In this document: one piece after another, positions 44,216 to 51,895 of the stretch
How the letters are laid out: every line of letters begins with the position of its first letter
How positions within the stretch are numbered: the first letter of the stretch is position 1
Origin: CAWBRT01 sp963832785
GTDB lineage: Bacteria; Acidobacteriota; Terriglobia; Terriglobales; Acidobacteriaceae
NCBI GenBank assembly: GCA_963832785.1
Contig: CAWHVF010000008.1
Coordinates: 1-64,000 of the forward strand
Direction: 5' to 3'
DNA length: 64,000 nucleotides
Made by a program: the position numbers and the translations under genes
Notes under the pieces: model-generated
The model's input: the letters and a program-made list of their open reading frames with translations, nothing else
What the model was told of the DNA's origin: nothing
Database searches by the model: none

Positions 44216-46804
44216 TCAGGGTTTGCGTAAGGCGCCGGTGGCAGCGGGAGGCGCTTCGAGCAGCGGCTTTTGCAGCGTGCCGCTCAGGCGATAGGCGGCG
44301 GTTTCGCCGCGATCCAGCCGCAAGGCAAGCTGCCCGTTGCTGACGGAGCCTTGCACGGTAAAGGCGCCGAAGCGTCCCTGCATCCTGCCCGGAGCGATTG
44401 TGAATTTTCCGTCGGCCAGCGCCAGATGCCCTATGAAGCTGGAGAACAACAGCGGCATGCGGGCGAGCTGAACGTTGTGCCAGGAGCCGTTGCGCCAGTC
44501 GAAATCGGCGGCGCCAGCGGCGGAAGTCCAGAGGTCGCCGGCGCTCCAGCCTTTCATGGTGAGTTGGTACTTGGCGTTGACCTTGCCGATTCCGATAGGA
44601 GTGCGCAGCAGGCCCGCGATCTGGCCGGCGGAGATATTGGCCACCGTGCCCGTTCCGGAATAGACCGGTTCCGGGCCAGTGAAGTCGGCCTGCCACTGGC
44701 CGCTCTGCATCCCTCCCAGCAACTCCGCGCTGGAGTTGCTCAAGACGAGGCGGCCGCCCTGCAGGCGGAAGTCGCTGGCGAACTTGGTCACGGTCAGTTG
44801 CCGCAACAGCAGCCGCCGCGCGCTAATGCGTCCACTGGCCTGCATGGTGGCGAAGCCGCTGCCACCACCAGAAGCCAGGAGCTTATACCAGGGGACGCTG
44901 CTGAACGGGTTGAACTGGGCGTTCAGCTCGTCCAGGCTGACGGTGTCGGCCTGCACGTCGAAGCGCGAAACGCAGGGCGGCGTCCCGCTGATGGCCAGCG
45001 CGGCTGTCGATTCCTCTTTTGGCGCATCGTCGCAACTTCTGGGGACCTGCACCTCGCCGGTAAAGCCGATTTTGCCGATCTGCCCGGCAATATTGTGGAA
45101 GTCCAGACGGTCTTCGGCGACTTCCAACTGCGCCGACTGGATCTGCACCGGGCTGGCGATTCCCGGAATCTCGACGCGGGCGGCGCGCAGTTGTGCCCGG
45201 CCGAAGGGGCGCGCCATGGCAAAGCCGGCCCAATCACCGCGCAGGGCAAGGTCGACCTTCGCCGTTCCCGAGAACTGGTATCGCGGCACCGCTACTCCGA
45301 TGGCACGGGCCGCTTGCAGCAGGCGCTCCAGGGTGGCGTCCCCCTGCAGGTGGAGGCTGTGTGCGGTGGTCGAGAGCCAAGCCGAAGCCGTCACTGGCGC
45401 GCTCCCGCCAAGGGGAACGGCGAAGGAATCGAAAACGAGCCGCTGTTGCGGTTCCGCAGGCGGTGTGTTGGCGGCGCCGCCGGCGGAAGCCGCTGGCTGG
45501 ACCGGCGGCAGGGAAGCAGCGGCGGCAAAGAAGCGCACGGTTCCGACCTCCAACTCCTTGCCCAGGGTGGCGGAGCGCAGGGCCAGGCCCTTGCCGGTGC
45601 CGCTTCCACTCCATTTTGCCGGCGAGCCGTCGGCTGCGCGATGTCCGCTGAAGCTCCCGTTCACCGCCCCGCTGGCGGAGAGATCGCCGGGGAGGTCACG
45701 CTTGGCGTGCCGCAGGAACGCGGTGACGGCCTCGGCGGGAATCTGCTTCATCGTGATCTGCAAGTCGTAGGGGTGCAGCCGGGTGGCCGTCAACTGGCCT
45801 TCAAGCTGGAGCGAGCCCTGTTGCAGGGGCATCTGGCAACTCAAGCCGCGCAGCGTGCGGTCCACCACGCTGAACTTGGAAGAGCATTTGGCATACAGGC
45901 GCAAGGCCTCGCCGCGCGAGATATCGTAGCGGCGGAAGTCCTGCACGCTGCCGCTGGCGCTGGCTTGCAGGGCAACGGGCGTGCCATCGAGGGTGGCGCT
46001 GAGCTGGACGCCGCCGCGCCAGCCGCGGTCGCGTCCGTAAATCAGCTTGGTAATCTGTCCCAACTGTCCGCCGGACCAGTTGATGCGCATCTGCAGGGGC
46101 ATGTCGCGCAGCAGTGTTGCCCGGCGAAATGCGCCCTCGGCGCGCAGAATGCCGGTGTCGCTGATGTTGGTATCGGTGCGGAAGGGGGTGGCCCGCAGGC
46201 GCATGCGCCACTCGTTCTCCGTCGGGCTCCACAGGGCGAAATCGGCCTCGGTCAGGGCGAAGAAGCTTTTTTCCAGCCCGAACTTGAAGTTGATGCGCCC
46301 CCCTTCGGCTTCGATATAGGGAAAGCGCGGGCGCTGCTGCGGAGGCGAAGCGGTGGGCGCGGTCTGGGTGCGGGCCGCCTGCCAGAGCAACGATTCCAGG
46401 TTCCACTCGCCGTTGGGGCTGCGCGCCAGGTTGAGGCTGGGATACTTCAGGTGCAGGCGCGCTATCTCGAAGTGTCCGCGCCACAGCGAGCTCAGGCGCA
46501 GAGAGGCATTGACCTCGCCGGCCACCAGTATGGGCTCGTAGCTGATGGCGGGATCGTCTCCGATAACCAGGTTGCCCAAATCGAAGCCGGGCTGTGGCAG
46601 CAGGCGCAAGTTGATGCTGCCGATGGTCACCGGCCGGCCCAGCGCCCGGCTTATGGAGTCGGCAATGCGCGCGCGATAGCGGCTGACGTTGATCCAGGGC
46701 GGCACCACCAGCCCTACCAGGATCACCCCCACGACGATCACCATGATGTTACGGGCGCCCAGCCGGCGCTTCACCGGCCCCAGCTCCGGGGACGACATTG
46801 CCAT
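44216..46804 (-). CDS. AsmA-family protein
   Basis: 862 residues. One N-terminal transmembrane helix (IMVIVVGVILVGLVVPPWINV), then the AsmA start pattern YRARIADSISRALGRPVTIGSINLRLLPQPGFDLGNLVIG, and long beta-groove sections to the C-terminus. AsmA-like proteins are thought to carry phospholipids across the periplasm to the outer membrane. Its start shares one base with the downstream end of lepB 1 (46804), so it is tightly coupled. Confidence 0.87.
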   Translation of the reverse strand: MAMSSPELGPVKRRLGARNIMVIVVGVILVGLVVPPWINVSRYRARIADSISRALGRPVTIGSINLRLLPQPGFDLGNLVIGDDPAISYEPILVAGEVNASLRLSSLWRGHFEIARLHLKYPSLNLARSPNGEWNLESLLWQAARTQTAPTASPPQQRPRFPYIEAEGGRINFKFGLEKSFFALTEADFALWSPTENEWRMRLRATPFRTDTNISDTGILRAEGAFRRATLLRDMPLQMRINWSGGQLGQITKLIYGRDRGWRGGVQLSATLDGTPVALQASASGSVQDFRRYDISRGEALRLYAKCSSKFSVVDRTLRGLSCQMPLQQGSLQLEGQLTATRLHPYDLQITMKQIPAEAVTAFLRHAKRDLPGDLSASGAVNGSFSGHRAADGSPAKWSGSGTGKGLALRSATLGKELEVGTVRFFAAAASLPPVQPAASAGGAANTPPAEPQQRLVFDSFAVPLGGSAPVTASAWLSTTAHSLHLQGDATLERLLQAARAIGVAVPRYQFSGTAKVDLALRGDWAGFAMARPFGRAQLRAARVEIPGIASPVQIQSAQLEVAEDRLDFHNIAGQIGKIGFTGEVQVPRSCDDAPKEESTAALAISGTPPCVSRFDVQADTVSLDELNAQFNPFSSVPWYKLLASGGGSGFATMQASGRISARRLLLRQLTVTKFASDFRLQGGRLVLSNSSAELLGGMQSGQWQADFTGPEPVYSGTGTVANISAGQIAGLLRTPIGIGKVNAKYQLTMKGWSAGDLWTSAAGAADFDWRNGSWHNVQLARMPLLFSSFIGHLALADGKFTIAPGRMQGRFGAFTVQGSVSNGQLALRLDRGETAAYRLSGTLQKPLLEAPPAATGALRKP

Positions 46805-47625
46805 CAGCGTACCACTTTCAGCATGCGCGACCAGCGCGTCTGATCGAAGAAGTGAAAGACGATGTGCACCAGGAAACCAACCCGGTCCGCCACCGTGTTC
46901 TTGCGGTATTGGTCCGCCGGAGTGCGGAAAGACCAGTAGATGAACATGGGGCGGCCGATTACGTTTTCGCCGGGAATGAATCCCCAGTAGCGGCTGTCGT
47001 AGCTCACGTCGCGGTTGTCGCCCATGGCGAAGTAGGAGTCCGGCGGCACTACCAGGTCACCCTCTTGCAGGTGTTGGCGCATGGTGAGTTGCCACTCGGG
47101 AGTGACGTTGGCAGCTTCGCTGGGCGGCACCGCGGGAAAGTTGTCGCGATAGGGATCGTAGGTGTCGTTGTGAATGGCGTAGGGCTCCTGCAGGCGCTGG
47201 CCGTTGCGGTAGACGGTCTTGTCGCGCAGGTGAATGCGGTCGCCGGGAATTCCGATGACCCGCTTGACCACGTACAGGCCGGGTTCGGCCGGGGAGAGAA
47301 AAACCACGATGTCGCCGCGCTGCACCTGGCGGTAGGGAATCAGCGGGAACCAGCGGGTGGCCGGAGACAGCAGTACGCGATCGACGAAGACGTGATCGCC
47401 GATCAGCAGCGTGTTCTCCATCGAGCTGGATGGAATCTCGAACGCCTGCAAGCAAAAAGTGATAATGAACAGACCGACCACCAGCACGGAAGCCAGCGAG
47501 GCGCAAAATTCAGCAGTAGTTTCCTTGGGCTTCTCCGGCTTGGCAGCCTTAACGGCAGTGCTGGGGACGCGCTTTTCGAGTTTCAGGTTTTCGTCAGCCA
47601 AATCGTCTTCCTGTGCCGGGACCAC
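46804..47625 (-). CDS. lepB: Signal peptidase I (copy 1)
   Basis: 273 residues with one N-terminal transmembrane helix (SLASVLVVGLFIITFCLQAFE). Catalytic Ser in IPSSSMENTLLIGDHVFVDR, catalytic Lys in VVKRVIGIPGDRIHLRD, and the GDNRDVSYDSRYWGFIPGENVIGRPMFIYWSF boxes (box E). It cleaves signal peptides at the outer face of the inner membrane. It is one of two adjacent copies, which differ in the N-terminal region. Confidence 0.93.
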   Translation of the reverse strand: MVPAQEDDLADENLKLEKRVPSTAVKAAKPEKPKETTAEFCASLASVLVVGLFIITFCLQAFEIPSSSMENTLLIGDHVFVDRVLLSPATRWFPLIPYRQVQRGDIVVFLSPAEPGLYVVKRVIGIPGDRIHLRDKTVYRNGQRLQEPYAIHNDTYDPYRDNFPAVPPSEAANVTPEWQLTMRQHLQEGDLVVPPDSYFAMGDNRDVSYDSRYWGFIPGENVIGRPMFIYWSFRTPADQYRKNTVADRVGFLVHIVFHFFDQTRWSRMLKVVR

Positions 47626-47663
47626 CGGCGGGCGCCTTTAGTTGCGCCGGCCGGGGCGGAGAA

Positions 47664-48491
47664 TCATTCCACCACGCGCAATATTCGCCGCCAGCGTATG
47701 CCTGGCAGCAAGCGCTCGAAGGCAAAATGCGAAGAGGAAAGTTTACCATCCTGGGGCGCGGCTTCAGCCCGCCTGCCGCCGGAGGCCGCGTCCATGGACC
47801 AGTAAATCACCAGCGGCCGCCCGACAATGTCGCCGGCCGGCACAAAACCCCAAAAGCGGCTGTCAAGACTGTTGTCGCGGTTATCGCCGAGCACGAAGTA
47901 ATTGTCGGGAGGAATCACCAGCTCGCCGTTGTGTACCAGCTTGCGCATTTGCAGATACCAGCCCGGGGTCACGTCGCTCTGCCAGCCAGGCGCTCCCGGA
48001 AAATCGTCGCGGAAGCTCTCGTAGGAGCTGCGGCGATGGATGGCATAGGGCTCCGTCAAAGGCTGGTCGTTTATATAAACCCGCTTGTGAACAAGACGCA
48101 AATGGTCGCCGGGCAGGCCAATCACACGCTTGACGAAGTGATCGGACGGCTTCACCGGATAGTGAAACACGATGGTGTCTCCGCGGCGCAGCGGGCGATA
48201 GGGCAGCAGGAATCCCCAGAATCCCGCCGGGCCGTAGTGAATCTTGTCCACCAGCAGGTAATCGCCGACCAGCAGAGTGTTCTCCATCGACTCGGAGGGA
48301 ATCTGAAAGGCCTGCACCACGAAGGTAATTACGAAAATAGCGATCACCGTAGTGATGGCCAGCGACTGCGCGGAGGATGTCCAACTGCCAGCTCGACGCT
48401 TTCTGGCGGGCGCTGTCGGCAAAAGCGGCGCGGGAGCGGGGGCCGATTCGCCCGCCGGAGCTGGCGGAACGGATTGATTCTCTTCTGTCAC
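47664..48491 (-). CDS. lepB: Signal peptidase I (copy 2)
   Basis: 275 residues; a Pro/Ala-rich cytoplasmic N-terminus, one transmembrane helix (SLAITTVIAIFVITFVVQAF), catalytic Ser in IPSESMENTLLVGDYLLVDK, catalytic Lys in FVKRVIGLPGDHL, and GDNRDNSLDSRFWGFVPAGDIVGRPLVIYWS. The start overlaps the rnc stop by four bases. Two tandem copies in one operon suggest divided or redundant substrate sets. Confidence 0.93.
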   Translation of the reverse strand: MTEENQSVPPAPAGESAPAPAPLLPTAPARKRRAGSWTSSAQSLAITTVIAIFVITFVVQAFQIPSESMENTLLVGDYLLVDKIHYGPAGFWGFLLPYRPLRRGDTIVFHYPVKPSDHFVKRVIGLPGDHLRLVHKRVYINDQPLTEPYAIHRRSSYESFRDDFPGAPGWQSDVTPGWYLQMRKLVHNGELVIPPDNYFVLGDNRDNSLDSRFWGFVPAGDIVGRPLVIYWSMDAASGGRRAEAAPQDGKLSSSHFAFERLLPGIRWRRILRVVE

Positions 48492-49276
48492 TTCGACTCT
48501 GTTTCCTTTGCCTCGGCCGGCGCGGCCTCTGTCGGCCCGGGGCCGGTGCTCTGGGGCGGAGAGTCGGCGCCGATGCGGATCAGCGCCTCGCGTGCCGCTG
48601 CCTGCCCGGCCCGCTTCTTCGTCGTGCCCTGGCCGCGGACGGCGAACTCCTGGCCCGCCGCATCTACCAGACGAATCTCGATGGTGAACACCTTCCTGTG
48701 CTCCGGGCCCTCTTCGGCGATCACCACGTAACGCGGCTCGGGACGCCCCGAGGCATGCAGCCGCTCCTGCAGCTCCGACTTGTAATCCCCCGAGCGGGCC
48801 GGCTCCAGGCCGTCTTCAAAGCGGTCGAGTTCCGGGCCGATCAGGTGCTGCAGCACAAAGCCGCGCGCCGCCTCCAGGCCCGCCTCCAGCAGTAGCGCGG
48901 CCACCAGCGTCTCCAGAGCATCCACCAGCAAAGCGGACTTGGCCCGCCCGCCGCTCTTTTCTTCGCCCCGGCCAAGGCGCAGATACGCCCCCAGGTCCAG
49001 GTCCCTGGCAATGCGTACCAGGTGGCGCGCGCTGACCAGCCGGGCCTTCAGTTTCGAGAGTTCGCCCTCGGTGAAGTTCGGGAAGCGCCGGAACAGCTCC
49101 TGGCTGGTGACGAAGCCGAGCACGGAGTCGCCCAGGAACTCGAGCTGTTCGTTATCCCGGGCTGTCGCCTGCTCGCGCGCATAAGAGCTGTGCGTCAGGG
49201 CCTGCTGCAGTAGCTCGCGATTACTGAAAGTGTAACCGATCTTTTCTTCCAGAGCAGCGGTGTCGGCTGGCTTCAT
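48488..49276 (-). CDS. rnc: Ribonuclease III
   Basis: 262 residues from the ATG at 49276 (MKPADTAALEEKIGYTFSNREL); the frame extends to 49342 without similarity. Signature NEQLEFLGDSVLGFV with the metal-binding Glu/Asp, and the C-terminal double-stranded RNA-binding domain (GDYKSELQERLHASGRPEPRY). A Pro/Ala/Glu-rich tail follows. It processes rRNA precursors and regulatory duplexes. First gene of the rnc-lepB-lepB-AsmA run, a common order for rnc and lepB. Confidence 0.95.
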   Translation of the reverse strand: MKPADTAALEEKIGYTFSNRELLQQALTHSSYAREQATARDNEQLEFLGDSVLGFVTSQELFRRFPNFTEGELSKLKARLVSARHLVRIARDLDLGAYLRLGRGEEKSGGRAKSALLVDALETLVAALLLEAGLEAARGFVLQHLIGPELDRFEDGLEPARSGDYKSELQERLHASGRPEPRYVVIAEEGPEHRKVFTIEIRLVDAAGQEFAVRGQGTTKKRAGQAAAREALIRIGADSPPQSTGPGPTEAAPAEAKETESK

Positions 49277-49477
49277 AGTCACGTTTCGCCTCCGCCGCAG
49301 GGTGGAGGCAAGAGCGGTCGTCGCCACGGCAAACCTGATCACTGTTGCAGGTATGATGCTCGTGCTGGCAAGTAGCCCAACCAGCTTCTCGCGCCGGGGC
49401 GGAATGGATTTGCAAAACCGGCTCTCCGCTAAAGTTTACTCCACGCCAAGCCCGCTCTCGCTTGATACGAAAAACTC

Positions 49478-49622
49478 GGTAGTGGGTCAGTTTGAAGGTG
49501 CCCCAGGTTCCGCGCCGCGCTTTTCGGCGCTAACCTGGGGGAAATTGGCCCCACGTCAGCCCAAAAGCAGGGCGGGACGTGGGGCACCCAACGTTAATTC
49601 GAGTTCAAACTGACCCACTACA
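49478..49622. mobile_element. ~145-bp mobile repeat, copy 2
   Basis: Ends TAGTGGGTCAGTTTGAA (49480-49496) and reverse complement (49604-49620); the interior matches copy 1 apart from short indels and an altered TTAATTCGAG segment. AAAAACTC (49470-49477) and AAAAACCC (49623-49630), 7 of 8 identical, sit two bases outside each end, as in copy 1. This lies upstream of rnc in the 430-base gene-free stretch 49277-49706, where I see nothing else. Confidence 0.85.
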
Positions 49623-49706
49623 AAAAACCCTACCCTGGCAATCGAAGCTAGGGTGGAGCACACGGCAGGGATGTCAATGGTGCGCAAAGACGCAGGTTTG
49701 CCGCCG

Positions 49707-50038
49707 TCATCCGGCCTGCGCCGCCCGCGTTCCCGGCTGGCGGAAGGTGGGATGTCCGCTGACTGCCGTCGAGAACATGAACAACGCTATGTCGCTGCCT
49801 TGCATGATGCCGTGGAAGCGGACCGTAACCTGGAAGCAGGCGCCATTTTTGGCGCGGCATAGCCAGCTTCCTCCGTCGCCCCAGTGATGGCGGGCGCGGG
49901 CGCTAAAGCGACGAAAGCGCTCATGCTCGCTGGCATCCAGCACATCGACGGTGTTCAGCACCAGCAGTTCCTGGCTGCTGTAGCCAAACAGTTCCGCCGC
50001 CGCCTCATTGGCGCCAATGATGCGCTGGGCCGAAGAAT
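49707..50038 (-). pseudogene. PAS-domain remnant
   Basis: A 5'-truncated PAS domain: RIIGANEAAAELFGYSSQELLVLNTVDVL, then GDGGSWLCRAKNGACFQVTVRFHGI. Residues before RIIGANEAA are the antisense of the chrA gene and not PAS-like, so the original N-terminal part is missing. The stop at 49707 follows directly after the domain, so a signalling output is absent too. Joined with chrA near 50040. Confidence 0.55.
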
Positions 50039-51212
50039 CCCGCCTACAGAAACGACGCCACCTCGGGGCCGAACGCTGACTGAGCTGGCCTGGCTGTCCC
50101 TGAAGCTCGGCACCATCGCCTTTGGCGGCCCAGCCGCTCACATCGCGCTGTTCGAGCAGGAGGTCGTGCAGCGGCGCCATTGGCTCACCGAGGCCGAATT
50201 TCTCGATCGGCTCGGTGCCGCCAACCTCATTCCCGGCCCCAGCTCAACCGAATTGGTTATTCACATCGGCCATCGCCGGGGAGGCTGGCCGGGGTTGATG
50301 GTGGCAGGGGCTTGCTTCATCCTGCCGGCGGCTATCAGTACCGCCGTACTGGCCTGGGTCTATGTGCGCTTTGGCCGCCTGCCCGCCGCCGAGGGACTGC
50401 TCTACGCCGTCAAGCCGGTTGTTATCGCCATCATCCTCAGTGCGCTCTGGAATTTCTCTCGCACCGCGGTGCGTAGCTGGTGGTTCGGATTGGTTGGAGT
50501 GGCTTCGGCAGCCATGGCCCTGACGCACCTGCATCCTGTGCTGGTGCTGTTAGCCGCTGGCGCGGCAACGGGATTGAAACATGCGGTCAGCCGGCCTGGT
50601 GGCGGGAACAGGCTGGCCCGCGGGCTACTCTGGTTTTTCGCCCCGGCGGCCGGTGCAGCGGCCGGTGCAGCGGCCGCCGCTCCGCTCACCCTGGGGTCCA
50701 TCTTCGTCACCTTCGTCAAGATTGGCTCGGTGCTCTTTGGCAGCGGGTACGTTCTGCTGGCGTTTCTGCGGGCTGAATTCGTCGAGCGCCGCGGCTGGCT
50801 TACCCCTCAGCAGTTGCTGGATTCGGTTGCGGTAGGACAGATCACGCCCGGACCGGTTTTCAGCACGGCCACCTTCATCGGTTACATTTTGCACGGTGCC
50901 AGCGGCGCCGCTGTGGCCACCGCTGGAATCTTTCTTCCGGCTTTTGTCTTGGTCGCCATCAGCGCTCCGCTCATCCCGCGCTTGCGGCGCTCGATGCTGG
51001 CCGGGGCGGTGCTGGACGGAATCAACGTCGGTTCGCTGGCACTCATGGCGGTGGTAACCGTCCAGCTTGCGCAGGCCGCGCTGGTCGATTGGCTGACGGT
51101 CGTGATTGCCGCCATCAGCGCTCTGCTGCTGTTCCGTTGGCGAATCAATTCGGTGTGGCTGATTGCTGGCGCCGCGCTACTGGGAATCGCTGCTTACCCA
51201 CATCTGCGCTGA
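49923..51212 (+). CDS. chrA: Chromate transporter ChrA (two-domain)
   Basis: ChrA similarity begins at RTLTELAWLSLKLGTIAFGGPAAHIALFEQEVV (about 50070) and runs to the stop: two homologous halves of about 180 residues, each with the FGG.AAHI / FGSGYVLLAFL pattern and several transmembrane helices, so it is the long form thought to export chromate. The reading frame before that is antisense to the PAS remnant; the ATG at 49923 is the closest in-frame start I can see. The gene thus seems to have lost its own start through a join. Neighbours give no resistance context. Confidence 0.78.
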   Translation: MLAGIQHIDGVQHQQFLAAVAKQFRRRLIGANDALGRRIPPTETTPPRGRTLTELAWLSLKLGTIAFGGPAAHIALFEQEVVQRRHWLTEAEFLDRLGAANLIPGPSSTELVIHIGHRRGGWPGLMVAGACFILPAAISTAVLAWVYVRFGRLPAAEGLLYAVKPVVIAIILSALWNFSRTAVRSWWFGLVGVASAAMALTHLHPVLVLLAAGAATGLKHAVSRPGGGNRLARGLLWFFAPAAGAAAGAAAAAPLTLGSIFVTFVKIGSVLFGSGYVLLAFLRAEFVERRGWLTPQQLLDSVAVGQITPGPVFSTATFIGYILHGASGAAVATAGIFLPAFVLVAISAPLIPRLRRSMLAGAVLDGINVGSLALMAVVTVQLAQAALVDWLTVVIAAISALLLFRWRINSVWLIAGAALLGIAAYPHLR

Positions 51213-51429
51213 TCCGCTCACCCCCCGGATTTGATCATGGACCGGCGGAATTAACCCGGCCGACTTTAGTTCTCCTGCCTCGAGCGGCGGCGAACTTTCT
51301 CTGCCGGAGAGGGTGCTCTGATTCCAAGTGGTTGATGTCGTGCTTTTTGCGTCAGTGGCGGTCTGCATCCAAGCGGGGGAATTCGGGCAAAACGTGATAG
51401 TAATCACAGGATATAGTGACAACGGGCAG

Positions 51430-51458
51430 TTGACCTTGCCCGGCTCTGGGTCGACAAT
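51430..51458 (+). promoter_or_regulatory. Putative sigma-70 promoter of feoAB
   Basis: TTGACC (51430-51435), 17-base spacer, GACAAT (51453-51458). The predicted start site would fall near 51465, just before the Fur box, so Fur binding would block transcription. Confidence 0.5.
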
Positions 51459-51470
51459 AGAAGTGGACTT

Positions 51471-51485
51471 TGAAAATGATTTTCA
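51471..51485. promoter_or_regulatory. Fur box upstream of feoAB
   Basis: TGAAAATGATTTTCA is a perfect 7-1-7 inverted repeat, matching the Fur consensus TGATAATnATTATCA at 12 of 14 specified positions. It lies 138 bases upstream of the feoA start and just downstream of the putative -10, a repressor position. Iron-repressed feoAB is the expected biology. Confidence 0.75.
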
Positions 51486-51622
51486 GATTCATAAGCCAGG
51501 ACGCCGGTAATGGGGTTTCGTCTGCCTTGGTCCGCCTGCAGCAGCGCCTGACCTCGAACCCGGCTAAAGCTAAAGGAACGTTTACGGGCAATCGCGCGCG
51601 CCGCCCCGGCAAGCACACCAGC

Positions 51623-51895
51623 ATGAACTTAACCCCGGAAGGGGTGCAGCTAATCCCACTCAGCGATCTCTCTCTCGGCCAGCATGCGGTAGTCGACGAG
51701 ATCATGCTCAACGGCCCGGCCCTGGAGCAGGTCATGTTGTTCGGATTCATTCCCGGGGTCGAGGTCGTTGCCGGCTATGCCGGCCCGGGCGGCGATCCCC
51801 GCGTTTACCGCGTCGACGGCACCGAGGTCGCCGTGCGGCGCGAAACCGCCTGCCAAGTATTGGTGCGGCCCCTGGCTGCAGGGGAGCACGCCTGA
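51623..51895 (+). CDS. feoA: Ferrous iron transport protein A
   Basis: 90 residues from the ATG at 51623 (MNLTPEGVQLIPLSDLSLGQ); a longer frame from 51470 includes the Fur box and is not credible. SH3-like FeoA fold: LSDLSLGQHAVVDEI, EQVMLFGFIPGVEVV, DPRVYRVDGTEVAVRRE. FeoA supports FeoB. Stop overlaps the feoB start (TGATG). Confidence 0.88.
   Translation: MNLTPEGVQLIPLSDLSLGQHAVVDEIMLNGPALEQVMLFGFIPGVEVVAGYAGPGGDPRVYRVDGTEVAVRRETACQVLVRPLAAGEHA

Noticed and set aside
44270..46843. 857-residue plus-strand ORF opposite the AsmA-like gene
   Set aside because: Antisense shadow; the minus-strand frame has the anchor and AsmA N-terminus.
51470..51622. N-terminal extension of feoA
   Set aside because: It would include the Fur box and lacks similarity; the ATG at 51623 is the natural start.
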